The notes under the pieces: generated by a model
What the model saw: only the letters and a program-made list of their open reading frames with translations
Databases searched by the model: none
Told to the model about the DNA's origin: nothing
Source of the DNA: Chryseotalea sp. WA131a
GTDB lineage: Bacteria > Bacteroidota > Bacteroidia > Cytophagales > Cyclobacteriaceae
DNA: 64,000 nt
Assembly: GCA_025370075.1 (NCBI GenBank)
Contig: CP073016.1
Location: 2,170,001-2,234,000 of the forward strand
Direction: 5' to 3'
In this document: positions 44,092 through 52,918 of the stretch, in pieces
Position numbering within the stretch: the first letter of the stretch is position 1
Layout: the number at the start of each line of letters is the position of its first letter
Translations under genes and position numbers: made by a program

Positions 44092-44750
44092 GCCTGTGCC
44101 TTTTCATCGTGGTCGGCCAGCGTTGTCCTTTTCCATGAGCCGAGCCTGAAAAAGCGTTGTCAAAAAAAATGTCGCGCCACTCTGTCGCGGGCGGAAAGGT
44201 TTTCTATTGCAGACGAGTTGTCGCGGGCGGTGTCTTCAAGTTTCCGTATTTTCAAAAACATCTTCGCGTCAAGTTGTCGCGGGCTAAAAAACTTTCGGTG
44301 CCGATGAGCCGTCAGCGGCTGGTTCAAAGTTTACAAAAACAATATTCCTCTGTCGTCAAGATTGTCGCGGGCGGAAAAGTTTTCGTTGCCAATCAACAGT
44401 TCGCAGGCGATGTCGTTACGCTTCGGGATTTTCAAATGCCTGTCGCGTTACGTTGTCGCGCACGGTGTTGTTGGTTTCAAATTTTCAAAACCTCTGCCGC
44501 GTCAAGTTGTTGCGGAGCGAAAAATTCTCGTTGGCGATGAACCGTTCGCGAGCGATGTGACTTTGTTCACAGGCATCTCAAAAAAAATCGCTGTCGTCAA
44601 GCTGTCGCGGGTAGAAAAAATTTTCGTTGCAAACGAATTGTCGCGGGCGAAAAATTTTCGTTGAAGATAAACTGTCGCGGGCGGCAAATCGTAAATCAAA
44701 AATCTCAAATCGCAAATTTCCCCGTTCGGAGCGGTGTCGCAAGGCATGGC
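44092..44750. repeat. Cassette body made of degenerate TTGTCGCGGGCG repeats
   Basis: Roughly eleven units start with a variant of TTGTCGCGGGCG. Two unit types can be seen: a short one with GAAAAGTTTTCGTTGCC and a longer one with TTTCAAATTTTCAAAA and CGTCAAG. No unit is exact. Long open frames across it reflect the repeats, not genes. The cassette ends GTTGTGC and GCACAAC match. Confidence 0.75.
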
Positions 44751-45473
44751 GCACAACGGCTAAGTTTGTGACGGCTGCGGTCTTCGGAGCGCGTCCCTGT
44801 CGCACGTGGCAGAGCTAAATTAAGAAAAACAAACCGAATAACCGCAACGACCCCGCAGCTGGCATAAACTTTTTGTTATGCGAACAGCCCCAGAAACTGT
44901 TCAGGGGACGAAAAACCGTCCAACGTGGCGGGTGCGCCTGCGTCCCTGTCCCGGAGCGGTGAAGCGTGGCGCAGTGAAGAAATTGTCGACCGCGTCACCG
45001 TCCCCACGCAATGCTGAACCAATTTGAAAAGCTGCAAAAGAAATAAGCAAAGGCGCGGGATGAATTTCATTTTGCGGTTTCAAAATCCTGCGCGTTCGCG
45101 GGGCTTGCGCATAACGGCCCAGTTTGTGACGGCTGCGGTTTTCGGAGCGCGTCCCTGTCGCACGTGGCCGAGCTAAATTAAGAAAAACAAACCGAATAAC
45201 CGCAACGACCCCGCAGCTGGCATAAACTTTTTGTTATGCGAACAGCCCCAGAAACTGTTCAGGGGCCGAAAAACCGTCCACCGTGCCGGGTGCGCCTGCG
45301 TCCCTGTCCCGGAGCGGTGAAGCGTGGCGTGGTGAAGAAATTGCCGACCGCGTCACCGTCCCCACGCAATGCTGAACCAATTTGAAAAGCTGCAAAACAA
45401 ATAAGCAAAGGCGCGGGATGAATTTCATTTTGCGGTTTCAAAATCCTGCGCGTTCGCGGGGCTTGCGCATAAC
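44751..45473 (-). repeat. Two family A cassettes in tandem (copies 15-16)
   Basis: Units start at 44751 and 45109. Both attC sites carry CGCAACGACCCCGCAG. The second begins GGCCCAGTTTG. Confidence 0.85.
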
Positions 45474-45595
45474 GTTTGTGTTTCTGCAGTGGTGCCTTCT
45501 CGAAGCCGCGTCCTGTCCACGTGGAGAAACGTTGAACGAAGATAAAACTTAAAACCAACTCGTCACGGCACCATTGCAGAAACATTTTGTTGTGC
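45467..45595 (-). repeat. attC site, class 3
   Basis: Left heptamer GCATAAC, right heptamer GTTGTGC, arm GTTTCTGCA. It closes the DUF4262 cassette. Confidence 0.85.
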
Positions 45596-45605
45596 GCTGC
45601 CGTAT

Positions 45606-46361
45606 TTAGTCCTCACTTTCATATTCAACATTTCTTCTTGTCCATCGTCCACCAATTAAGTCTCGTGTTGCTTCCTCTCCGTAGTCAAGGTCGAATACTT
45701 CATTCAATGTTTCGTCTCCCAAAATCAATTGTTCCAATGCAACAATCTTAACATCTTCAGAAAATTGGTCACCCGTCAAAAACTGCCAATCTCCATTGTC
45801 ATCGTGAACAACATGAATAATAGGTTTTTTGAGTTCAATCCATTGTCTTGTCGTGAAGGTTGCAAGGTTTTTTGGCTCTCTAAATTTAAAACCCGCATTT
45901 CTGTCAAGCAGTGGTTGTTTGTAAGTGAATTCTTCTTCAAAATCAGACTCCCATGGAAATTTTCCTTTGCGGTCTGTCCAGACAAGTTGTAAGGCTGGAA
46001 ATTCTATTGTCTTGTACAGGTCAATCGCATAACCGAAATAGTCCCTCAAGTTTCTCTTGTCGACATTTATAAACTCAGTCTTTATGTTTGTAAAGATGTC
46101 GCCATAATTTTTTCCCGATTCAATTATTTGTCCGTCTTTCACCAAATCTGCCGCGTTATTAATGGCTGCGTGAAGAGTCTCTACAGTCAGTCCAAATGAA
46201 ATAATCTCTGGATGTTTATATTTTCTCCAAAGTCCCACACTGTAAGCGAATGATGGTAAGTAGTCGGTCGCTTCAATCACAATAACACTTAGTCCATACT
46301 TTTCAATGTCTGAAATTATTTTTGGGTCGTCAATACAAGTATGTTCTTTGTCGTTAGTCAT
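45606..46361 (-). CDS. DUF4262 domain protein, 251 aa
   Basis: The phrases SVIVIEATDYLPSFAYSVGLWRKYKHPEIISFGL and ALQLVWTDRKGKFPWESDFEEEF are characteristic of DUF4262. The C-terminal third (KKPIIHVVHDDNGDWQFLTGD) is a second small domain common in these proteins. Start MTNDKEHTC is preferred; codons upstream come from the cassette end. Soluble, function unknown. The stop lies 10 bp from the attC. Confidence 0.87.
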   Translation of the reverse strand: MTNDKEHTCIDDPKIISDIEKYGLSVIVIEATDYLPSFAYSVGLWRKYKHPEIISFGLTVETLHAAINNAADLVKDGQIIESGKNYGDIFTNIKTEFINVDKRNLRDYFGYAIDLYKTIEFPALQLVWTDRKGKFPWESDFEEEFTYKQPLLDRNAGFKFREPKNLATFTTRQWIELKKPIIHVVHDDNGDWQFLTGDQFSEDVKIVALEQLILGDETLNEVFDLDYGEEATRDLIGGRWTRRNVEYESED

Positions 46362-46382
46362 AAACTGTCCAAATACGGTTGC

Positions 46383-46680
46383 GCACAACGCTAAAGTTTG
46401 CGTCAGGGCGGGAAGTTAACACCTGCGTCATCTCCCACGTGATAAAAAAACTAAATAACCACCAACTTTGCAAGCCACACGTCCGCCCCGCCTGGCGCAA
46501 ACTTATTGTTATGGGCTGCTGTCCTACGTCACGCTCCACGAAGTGCGTCCCGATGTCGTCAGGCGTCAAACGCTCAACAACGTGCTGTTTTCCCCTGTCA
46601 ACGGAGTGCACACTTAAACGTCAAACGAAAAACTGTCAACGAGCTAAAGTCCCACGAGAACAAAACAAGTTGCCCATAAC
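46383..46680 (-). repeat. Family C cassette, copy 4
   Basis: The attC is 46383-46514 (left GCACAAC, right GTTATGG). It matches copy 2 at 2496. Confidence 0.8.
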
Positions 46681-46803
46681 GTGAGTATTTGCGTTCGAGC
46701 GGGGCTTCCGAAGCCGCGCGGTGTCCCCGACACCGAACGCATTAAAGATACGAAAACGTTGGATTACGCGTCAACCCCGCTTGACGCAAATACATTGTTG
46801 TGG
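46674..46803 (-). repeat. attC site, class 1
   Basis: Left heptamer CCATAAC, right heptamer GTTGTGG. It closes the lipocalin-like lipoprotein cassette. Confidence 0.85.
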
Positions 46804-46821
46804 CTTCGTGCCGTCAGCCAA

Positions 46822-47211
46822 CTAATTTAACTTCTTAAATGTCAACATCGTCCCCGAAGTCGTTGTGTCATAAAATTTCTCGATCGTTAACTTGTCCCCA
46901 GACTGTTTGAAATAATAGTCGTTAAAATTACCGTTGCTCGACAAAGTCCACCGAAGTGAAATTTTGTCACCAGTCAGTAATTTGTAATCGTATGGTCCCG
47001 ATCCATGTTTTGGTAAAACAAATCCGTCTCTCGTTTCTTTCCCTCGTCCCAAAATTATTGATTCTTTATCTCCAAAAAGTCCGAAGGTTAATGTGTCTGA
47101 CTTTGTGTTAAAGTCAACCCATTTTCCATTCAAGTCCGTCAAAGTCGTCACGTTGTCACTCGTACAACTCAGAAGAGTCAACGCCAGCATAATTGTTAGT
47201 CCCTGTTTCAT
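46822..47211 (-). CDS. Small lipoprotein, lipocalin-like
   Basis: The product has 129 residues. The signal peptide MKQGLTIMLALTLLSC has a lipobox with Cys16. The mature part (TDLNGKWVDFNTKSDTLTFG, LTGDKISLRWTLSSNGNFNDYYFKQSGDKLTIEKFYD) has the GxW start and alternating strands of lipocalin-like and DUF4488-type proteins. The frame is also open from an ATG in the cassette end 12 codons upstream (MPVDKVDLTRIN), in frame, so a longer form is possible. Ligand unknown. Confidence 0.75.
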   Translation of the reverse strand: MKQGLTIMLALTLLSCTSDNVTTLTDLNGKWVDFNTKSDTLTFGLFGDKESIILGRGKETRDGFVLPKHGSGPYDYKLLTGDKISLRWTLSSNGNFNDYYFKQSGDKLTIEKFYDTTTSGTMLTFKKLN

Positions 47212-47250
47212 ATTAATTCTCGTTAAGTCTACTTTGTCCACCGGCATGAG

Positions 47251-47383
47251 CCACAACGCTAAATGCTTATGTCAGTAGCGGGATTTTGAAACTGCGCCCT
47301 GTCCCACAAAACAAAACGAAGTTATGAAAGCAAAACTAAATAACCACACGTCACCCCGCTATTGCATAAGCATAATGTTGTGT
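47251..47383 (-). repeat. attC site, class 4
   Basis: Left heptamer CCACAAC, right heptamer GTTGTGT, arms GCTTATG and CATAAGC. Confidence 0.85.
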
Positions 47384-47412
47384 GTTCGTGCCGCAAAACC
47401 TCCATGATGTGA

Positions 47413-47473
47413 GCCACATGGACTTGTAAGCTTTGGCCGTGTGTAGGTCGCGCGGCTTGCAAGTTGGTGTGGC
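47413..47473. repeat. Covarying hairpin element H4
   Basis: Outer stem GCCACA with TGTGGC, inner stem ACTTGTAAGC with GCTTGCAAGT (one wobble), loop TTTGG...CGCG. It lies 10 bp after the stop of 47483-48034. Confidence 0.75.
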
Positions 47474-47482
47474 GGATTGACT

Positions 47483-48034
47483 TCACTCAAAAAGGTGTCT
47501 TATTCTTTCCCAATAGATTAACACAATAAGACCTCCAACTACTGTAATAATTATACCCATAACTAAATTAAAAGATATGTTTGATAGCGTCCAAGTACTA
47601 GGTTTTTGTATGGTTTCCTTTGGTTTTGGTGGATTATTGGTACTATGTATTGTTTTGTTAAAGGAACGGTCATCAAAAGATTGATTTAGAGGTGCATTGA
47701 TAACTGAACTATTTACATTGATTACCATCGTGGAATCGTTTTTGTTGGCAGTCTGGTTGAGCATATTTTTTACATACTCAATCCCGTCAATAGTTATCAT
47801 TGCTTTTCTACTGTAGTCAAATTCACCTCCATTTTTTTGATTGTTATCGCCTAAAATAAAGAATCCGTAATCAAATGGCTCGCGAATTTTTACCAAACCT
47901 TTTGCCCTCAACTCATTCAATTTTTGGTCTATCTGACTGGCAGTATATGACTCAAACACTTTGTAGATGTCGGAATAATATTTTGTGTCACGTTGCTCAT
48001 AAAGATGAGATAATATTTTTTCGTGTAACTCCAT
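47483..48034 (-). CDS. Winged-helix protein with a C-terminal membrane anchor
   Basis: The product has 183 residues. Residues 1-90 look like a winged helix (ILSHLYEQRDTKYYSDIYKVFESYTASQIDQKLNELRAKGLVKI, then the wing and ITIDGIEYVKNML). A Ser/Asn-rich linker (95-145) and one transmembrane helix near residues 152-174 (LVMGIIITVVGGLIVLIYW) follow. It could sense or recruit DNA at the membrane, as in some defence and conflict proteins, but no partner is in the cassette. Hairpins H4 and H5 bracket the gene. Confidence 0.75.
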   Translation of the reverse strand: MELHEKILSHLYEQRDTKYYSDIYKVFESYTASQIDQKLNELRAKGLVKIREPFDYGFFILGDNNQKNGGEFDYSRKAMITIDGIEYVKNMLNQTANKNDSTMVINVNSSVINAPLNQSFDDRSFNKTIHSTNNPPKPKETIQKPSTWTLSNISFNLVMGIIITVVGGLIVLIYWERIRHLFE

Positions 48035-48048
48035 TGTCGTTGTATGTT

Positions 48049-48110
48049 AAGTGGCTTATTGCCTTGCTTTGGTTACGCGGTCGCACGTGCGGCAAGGCAA
48101 TGTGCCACTT
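48049..48110. repeat. Covarying hairpin element H5
   Basis: Outer stem AAGTGGC with GCCACTT and inner stem ATTGCCTTGC with GCAAGGCAAT. The loop starts TTTGG and ends GTGCG. It lies 14 bp before the start of 47483-48034. Confidence 0.78.
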
Positions 48111-48200
48111 CTCCCGTGCGGGTCGGCTTGCCCCGTGGCGGGTTGGGTTTGCGCCCGTCCGCGAGCAGGGGCAACCCTGTCGGCTGTCTAGCGGCATGAC

Positions 48201-48565
48201 ACACAACGGCCAAGTTTGTGACGGCTGCGGTCTTCAGAGCGCGTCACTGTCGCACGTGGCAGAGCTAAATTAAGAAAAACAAACCGAATAACCGCACCGC
48301 ACCCGCAGCTGGCATAAACTTTTTGTTATGCGAACAGCCCCAGAAACTGTTCAGGGGCCGAAAAACCGTCCAACGTGGCGGGTGCGCCTACGTCCCTGTC
48401 CCGGAGCGGTGAAGCGTGGCGCAGTGAAGAAATTGTCGACCGCGTCACCGTCCCCACGCAATGGTGAACCAATTTGAAAAGCTACAAAACCAATAAGCAA
48501 AGGCGCGGGATGAATTTTGTTTTGCGGTCTCAAGATCCTGCGCGTTCGCGGGGCTTGCGCATAAC
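48201..48565 (-). repeat. Family A cassette, copy 17
   Basis: It is the near-identical partner of the copy at 11093. Confidence 0.8.
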
Positions 48566-48881
48566 GGCTACGTGTGGGCGCAGGTTGATAAAAACATTCA
48601 CACCCCTCCCACGAAATAAATTAACTAAATAAATTCAAACTTTCCAACAGCAAACCCCACAACTTGCGCCCACACAATGTTAGGGGCGGTTTCTCGTCTT
48701 CCCACGTGCGGGAGGAGCGCACTAGACCGTGGCTTCGTCAGGATGAACGGAGGACGCCAGAAGTCGTGATCGTTGATGAGTTTTTTTTCCTGCGAGGCCT
48801 GCGGGCCGCGCGGTCGGCCGTGCGGTGGGTTGCCACCTGCACATTTTCAAGAACGATCTTAATTCCCAAATCGCCCCTAAC
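48559..48881 (-). repeat. Family B cassette, copy 5
   Basis: It carries the CACACCCCTCCC and AACTAAATAAATTC attC variant and an intact T8 run. Confidence 0.8.
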
Positions 48882-49004
48882 GTTTAGCTTATTGCTGGCG
48901 GGCAATTAAAACCTGCGCTCTGTCCAACGAGATAAAGATAAATAAAGAACTACAAACTTCAATGACGCACAGTCCCGCCCGCTTGCAATAAGCTTTTGTT
49001 AGCG
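48875..49004 (-). repeat. attC site, class 5
   Basis: Left heptamer CCCTAAC, right heptamer GTTAGCG. It closes the DUF4375-like cassette. Confidence 0.85.
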
Positions 49005-49012
49005 GGCGTTTT

Positions 49013-49462
49013 TTAGTCCATAAACTTTTCAATATTGTCAAACACGAATTTTTGTCTTAAGGGATCAATGTCGTCCAGTTCATAATACTTATCGTCACAG
49101 GGCGTCAAGTTAGGATTTCTTTCTTCAACGAATTGTTCCTTCTGTTCATTAAAAATCTTTATTGCTTCATTTAATATGTCTAGGTGTTTGTCCGCCCTAA
49201 TTTCCTTAAGACCGACTAAGGCTGAATCGGTTAAGTCGTCTGAATTTAAAAAAAATTGGTCAAACCCACCATTTCTAACTTCAGCGTCCAACACGGATGT
49301 CGCAAGTACAGCTTTTAACAAATTGTCGTTTTCTGTGTCTTTAAATTTCTCACCAAATGTCCCTAAGTAAATGTCGCTCGCTTTGTTATAAACAAGCTCG
49401 TCTAATTGTCCTATGTCCAAATTCTTAATGGTGTCAGGATTTATTTTTGTCTTGATTATCAT
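49013..49462 (-). CDS. DUF4375/DMP19-like protein, 149 aa
   Basis: The stretch DAEVRNGGFDQFFLNSDDLTDSALVGLKEIRADKHLDILNEAIKIF is the typical VxNGGFxQFFxN...AL..IGA signature of DUF4375. The family is distantly related to the DMP19 DNA-mimic protein. The protein is acidic and all-helical. Bacterial members are often encoded near immunity genes; the specific function is unknown. The stop lies 8 bp from the attC. Confidence 0.85.
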   Translation of the reverse strand: MIIKTKINPDTIKNLDIGQLDELVYNKASDIYLGTFGEKFKDTENDNLLKAVLATSVLDAEVRNGGFDQFFLNSDDLTDSALVGLKEIRADKHLDILNEAIKIFNEQKEQFVEERNPNLTPCDDKYYELDDIDPLRQKFVFDNIEKFMD

Positions 49463-49484
49463 GTAGGTCTATCTTTAAAATGCC

Positions 49485-49613
49485 CGCTAACGTTTGTGTT
49501 TCTTCAGTGGTGCGCTTCCGAAGCCGCGCCCTGTCCCCGACACAAAACGTTGAACGAAGATATAAACTTTGGATTACACCTCACCGCACCATTGAAGAAA
49601 CATTTTGTTGGCG
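49485..49613 (-). repeat. attC site, class 3
   Basis: Left heptamer CGCTAAC, right heptamer GTTGGCG, arm GTTTCTTCA. It closes the HAD cassette. Confidence 0.85.
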
Positions 49614-49655
49614 GTTCGTGCTTTTTCCACTCTGTCTGGCGCATTTGCTTTTACG

Positions 49656-50339
49656 TCAGCCAAAGTTTGACGTGGCAATAAAGCTAAAGTGTCTCGCGTT
49701 TAATATTTTTGGTAGCTCTTCAAAGTCGTAAAAGACTATCGCTCCTTCGTCCGCCAATAATTTTGAATTGTTTTGGTTGGCAAAACCAAAAACGTTAAAA
49801 CCACCTTGCTTTGCTGCAACGACCCCCGCTTTACTGTCTTCAATTACAATACATTCGGCTGGCGAAAATCCCATTTCTCTAGCCGCATAAAGAAATATAT
49901 CGGGTTCAGGCTTCCAACTATTGATTTGATAAGAACTAAAGACATTGTCACCGAACCTTTTATAAAGTCCAGTTACGGTTAAATTATTTTTAATTTTTTC
50001 TACTGGTCCACTTGACGCCACGCAATACGGAATTGATAAATCCTCAATGAATTTCTTTACACCTTTAATTGGTTTTAATTCCGTCTTAAAGGCAGAATAA
50101 GTTCGAATTCGATATTCCTTTTCAAAGTCCGAAGTCAATTTCCCATCAATTTTACTTTCGATTTGTTGGAGAATGTCTTTAAAACTCCTACCGCTAAAAT
50201 TCCTTATTGCTTCTTGCATTGACATAACAAGTCCGAATTCTTTTGTCATTTCAAGCAGGATTCTGTTACTAATTTCTTCGCTGTCAACTAAGACACCATC
50301 GCAGTCGAAAATTATCAAGTTAATTTTCTTATTCTTCAT
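49656..50339 (-). CDS. HAD-superfamily phosphatase (beta-PGM/phosphoglycolate phosphatase-like)
   Basis: The product has 227 residues. All four HAD motifs are visible: motif I LIIFDCDGVLVDSE (nucleophile Asp11), motif II YCVASSGP, motif III Lys in SWKPEPDIFL, motif IV CIVIEDSKAGVVAA. The helical cap lies between motifs I and II. It dephosphorylates a small sugar phosphate or similar compound in the cytoplasm; the exact substrate cannot be read. A leader ORF (MLHGTSQRLARLATREDR) from the cassette end stops one base before this ATG. Confidence 0.92.
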   Translation of the reverse strand: MKNKKINLIIFDCDGVLVDSEEISNRILLEMTKEFGLVMSMQEAIRNFSGRSFKDILQQIESKIDGKLTSDFEKEYRIRTYSAFKTELKPIKGVKKFIEDLSIPYCVASSGPVEKIKNNLTVTGLYKRFGDNVFSSYQINSWKPEPDIFLYAAREMGFSPAECIVIEDSKAGVVAAKQGGFNVFGFANQNNSKLLADEGAIVFYDFEELPKILNARHFSFIATSNFG

Positions 50340-50400
50340 TTCATCTGTCTTCCCGAGTTGCTAGTCGTGCTAGTCGTTGTGATGTCCCGTGAAGCATGAC

Positions 50401-50723
50401 CGCCAACGGCTACGTGTGGGCGCAGGTTGATAAAAACATTCACATCCCTCCCACGAAATAAATTAACTAAAGAAATTCAAACTTTCCAACAGCAAACCCC
50501 ACAACTTGCGCCCACACAATGTTAGGGGCGGTTTCTCGTCTTCCCACGTGCGGGAGGAGCGCACTAGACCGTGGCTTCGTCAGGATGAACGGAGGACGCC
50601 AGAAGTCGTGATCGTTGATGAGTTTTTTTTCCTGCGAGGCCTGCGGGCCGCGCGGTCGGCCGTGCGGTGGGTTGCCACCTGCACATTTTCAAGAACGATC
50701 TTAATTCCCAAATCGCCCCTAAC
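50401..50723 (-). repeat. Family B cassette, copy 6
   Basis: It carries the CACATCCCTCCC and AACTAAAGAAATTC attC variant of copy 1. Confidence 0.8.
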
Positions 50724-51081
50724 GGCTAAGTTTGTGACGGCTGCGGTCTTCGGAGCGCGTCCCTGTCGCACGTGGCAGAGCTAAATTAAGAAAAACAAAC
50801 CGAATAACCACAACGACCCCGCAGCTGGCATAAACTTTTTGTTATGCGAACAGCCCCAGAAACTGTTCAGGGGCCGAAAAACCGTCCAACGTGGCGGGTG
50901 CGCCTGCGTCCCTGTCCCGGAGCGGTGAAGCGTGGCGCGGTGAAGAAATTGTCGACCGCGTCACCGTCCCCACGCAATGGTGAACCAATTTGAAAAGCTG
51001 CAAAACAAATAAGCAAAGGCGCGGGATGAATTTTGTTTTGCGGTCTCAAAATCCTGCGCGTCCGCGGGGCTTGCGCATAAC
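50717..51081 (-). repeat. Family A cassette, copy 18
   Basis: The right end reads CGTCCGCGG instead of CGTTCGCGG, as in the copies at 59076, 59434 and 60150. Confidence 0.8.
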
Positions 51082-51205
51082 GTTTGGCTTGTGGCAGGCG
51101 GGCAAATAAAAACCTTCGCCCTGTCCCACATGATAAAGATAAATAAAGAACTACAAACTTCAATGACGCACAGTCCCGCCCGCTTGCCGCAAGCTATTGT
51201 TATGC
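51075..51205 (-). repeat. attC site, class 5 variant
   Basis: Left heptamer GCATAAC, right heptamer GTTATGC. The arms GGCTTGTGGCAGGCGGGC and GCCCGCTTGCCGCAAGC pair. Confidence 0.8.
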
Positions 51206-51212
51206 CTCGTTT

Positions 51213-52739
51213 TTATTTCACGAAACTTATTTTGTCCTTTCTCAGGCTTTCGTAAAAGTCCTTGTACATTATCTTTTTCAACTGTGGCTTTGTCGGCCTT
51301 TCTTTATACAATTCGTAGATATACAACCACCAATCGTCTTCAAGTTTCTCCTTCATTAGTTGTTCAACTAGGTCAAAATACTTCTTGGTCTCTAAGCTAT
51401 TCTTCGTTGCGTATCTGTAACACATCAAAGTCGGCAGGCAATCTCTGTCAAGTATTAACTGATTTGAATATTCTTCAAAGTCGGTAAGCTCGATATTATA
51501 TTTATGAGAAATTGCCAGTCCCCAGAGGGCGACATCCGATCTTGAGTACTTTATATGTTCTTTTGTTAGCGAATTGATTTCTTTCTTTAAAATTTCAAAT
51601 ACATCATCCTTAACTTTCTTTTCATTCGTCTCTATTAGGTCGTCTAATACGTCAATAAAGTATGGATGTATGAAACAAATCCTTGATAAATACATAAGGA
51701 CGAAGGTCAGGGATTTTTCATCCGCAAATTTTTTAGATGCTAAAATCTTCACCGCATACCTTAATGGAGAATCTCCCGGATGTTCCTTGGAAAGTCTAAT
51801 TGATAAATCACAAAACTCACTAAGTGTATTGATGTCCTTACTTGTAAATTTCTTCTTCACCAGAAATTTTGAAGAATATTCTCGAAGACTTCTAACCCAA
51901 TCAGCATCAATTGGTGTTGGGAGTTCAATTACTTTCGTTTTTTTTGGGTTCAGTCTTAGGTGATATTTTTCTAATTCCTTACTTAACCTTCTAATAAATT
52001 CATCCGCCTCTTCCTGTGATTTACAATAGCATCTGTAGTCGTCTATAAATCTAATGTATTTGTATTGCTCCAGTTCCTTGTCCACTCGTGACAAAATAAG
52101 TTCCGAGATTAAACTCGATGTATCTGGACCAATAGCTATTCCAACAGTTTCGTTGCGCTGCATTGACCTTACAGCAAAATCCAATTTGTTATACCATTTA
52201 TCTTTGTCGTCCGTATTGTCCTTTGATTCTTGGTGTCCAACTAACGCCCATGAGATAGAATGAGAATAAATACTAGGGTAACAATTTGCAATGTCAGCAT
52301 GAACCAAATATTTTTTTCCCGCTGATTTATCAAGGATTAAGAATTTCTCATCGTCCCGCTTGTCATAGGACATCATTGAAACAAGTCTCTTATTAAGATT
52401 ATTAGATTTTGGTATCACCATACTTCTTTCAGCATAGTCATCAATTTCCCCTATTTTTTCAATTATCTCAGTCCAGTTTTCCCTGATTTGTTCGCATAAT
52501 CTATAGTAAGCTATTGGGTGAGGTATCTCAATAATGCGTGGTGCATTGTTGTTCCTTGTGAGGTGATATTTTACAGTCGAGAATGATCTGGCTTTGTAAA
52601 TATTAATTCCTGTCTTTCTCACCCATTTACCAAACGGTCGGCTTGTAAATATTGAAGTCAACTTCTCTGAAAAAAGTCCATAGTCCAAAAGTTTTTGGTT
52701 TACGCTTTCTCTTTTTAAGTTCTTAAAGAAGTCCTTCAT
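51213..52739 (-). CDS. Reverse transcriptase of the UG/abortive-infection (DRT-like) type
   Basis: The product has 508 residues. The palm motifs are motif A HADIANCYPSIYSHSISWAL (Asp149), motif B GIAIGPDTSSLISELILSRVD, motif C YIRFIDDYRCY (Asp233, Asp234; FIDD instead of YxDD) and motif D LRLNPKKTKVIELP. A helical C-terminal region of about 230 residues follows in place of a thumb plus maturase domain. There is no group II intron or retron RNA next to it. The SIYSHSISWA phrase and long helical extension resemble UG-type anti-phage reverse transcriptases. A phage-defence role is inference. Leader ORF MPHFLRHSD ends three bases before the ATG. Confidence 0.88.
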   Translation of the reverse strand: MKDFFKNLKRESVNQKLLDYGLFSEKLTSIFTSRPFGKWVRKTGINIYKARSFSTVKYHLTRNNNAPRIIEIPHPIAYYRLCEQIRENWTEIIEKIGEIDDYAERSMVIPKSNNLNKRLVSMMSYDKRDDEKFLILDKSAGKKYLVHADIANCYPSIYSHSISWALVGHQESKDNTDDKDKWYNKLDFAVRSMQRNETVGIAIGPDTSSLISELILSRVDKELEQYKYIRFIDDYRCYCKSQEEADEFIRRLSKELEKYHLRLNPKKTKVIELPTPIDADWVRSLREYSSKFLVKKKFTSKDINTLSEFCDLSIRLSKEHPGDSPLRYAVKILASKKFADEKSLTFVLMYLSRICFIHPYFIDVLDDLIETNEKKVKDDVFEILKKEINSLTKEHIKYSRSDVALWGLAISHKYNIELTDFEEYSNQLILDRDCLPTLMCYRYATKNSLETKKYFDLVEQLMKEKLEDDWWLYIYELYKERPTKPQLKKIMYKDFYESLRKDKISFVK

Positions 52740-52768
52740 GTGTTAGTCTGAATGTCTTAAAAAATGAG

Positions 52769-52898
52769 GCATAACGTTTGTGTTTCTGCAGTGGTGCCTT
52801 TTCGAAGCCGTGTCCTGTCCCATGAAACCAAACGTTGATCGAAGATATAACTTAAATGCAACTCATCACGGCACCATTGCAGAAACATGCTGTTGTGC
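52769..52898 (-). repeat. attC site, class 3
   Basis: Left heptamer GCATAAC, right heptamer GTTGTGC, arm GTTTCTGCA. It closes the acetamidase cassette. Confidence 0.85.
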
Positions 52899-52918
52899 GT
52901 TGTTTTGCCTGCTCGAAT

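Noticed and set aside
44083..44664. Three overlapping plus-strand frames of 74-127 residues in the repeat cassette
   Set aside because: They are in different frames over the same GC-rich repeats and share no coherent protein sequence.
17889..50784. Plus-strand 73-residue frame in family B cassettes (MRPHNVRGGFSSSH...)
   Set aside because: It starts inside the attC, is antisense to the cassette direction, is broken in one copy and is Arg-rich without any fold signal. Copy identity alone explains its conservation.
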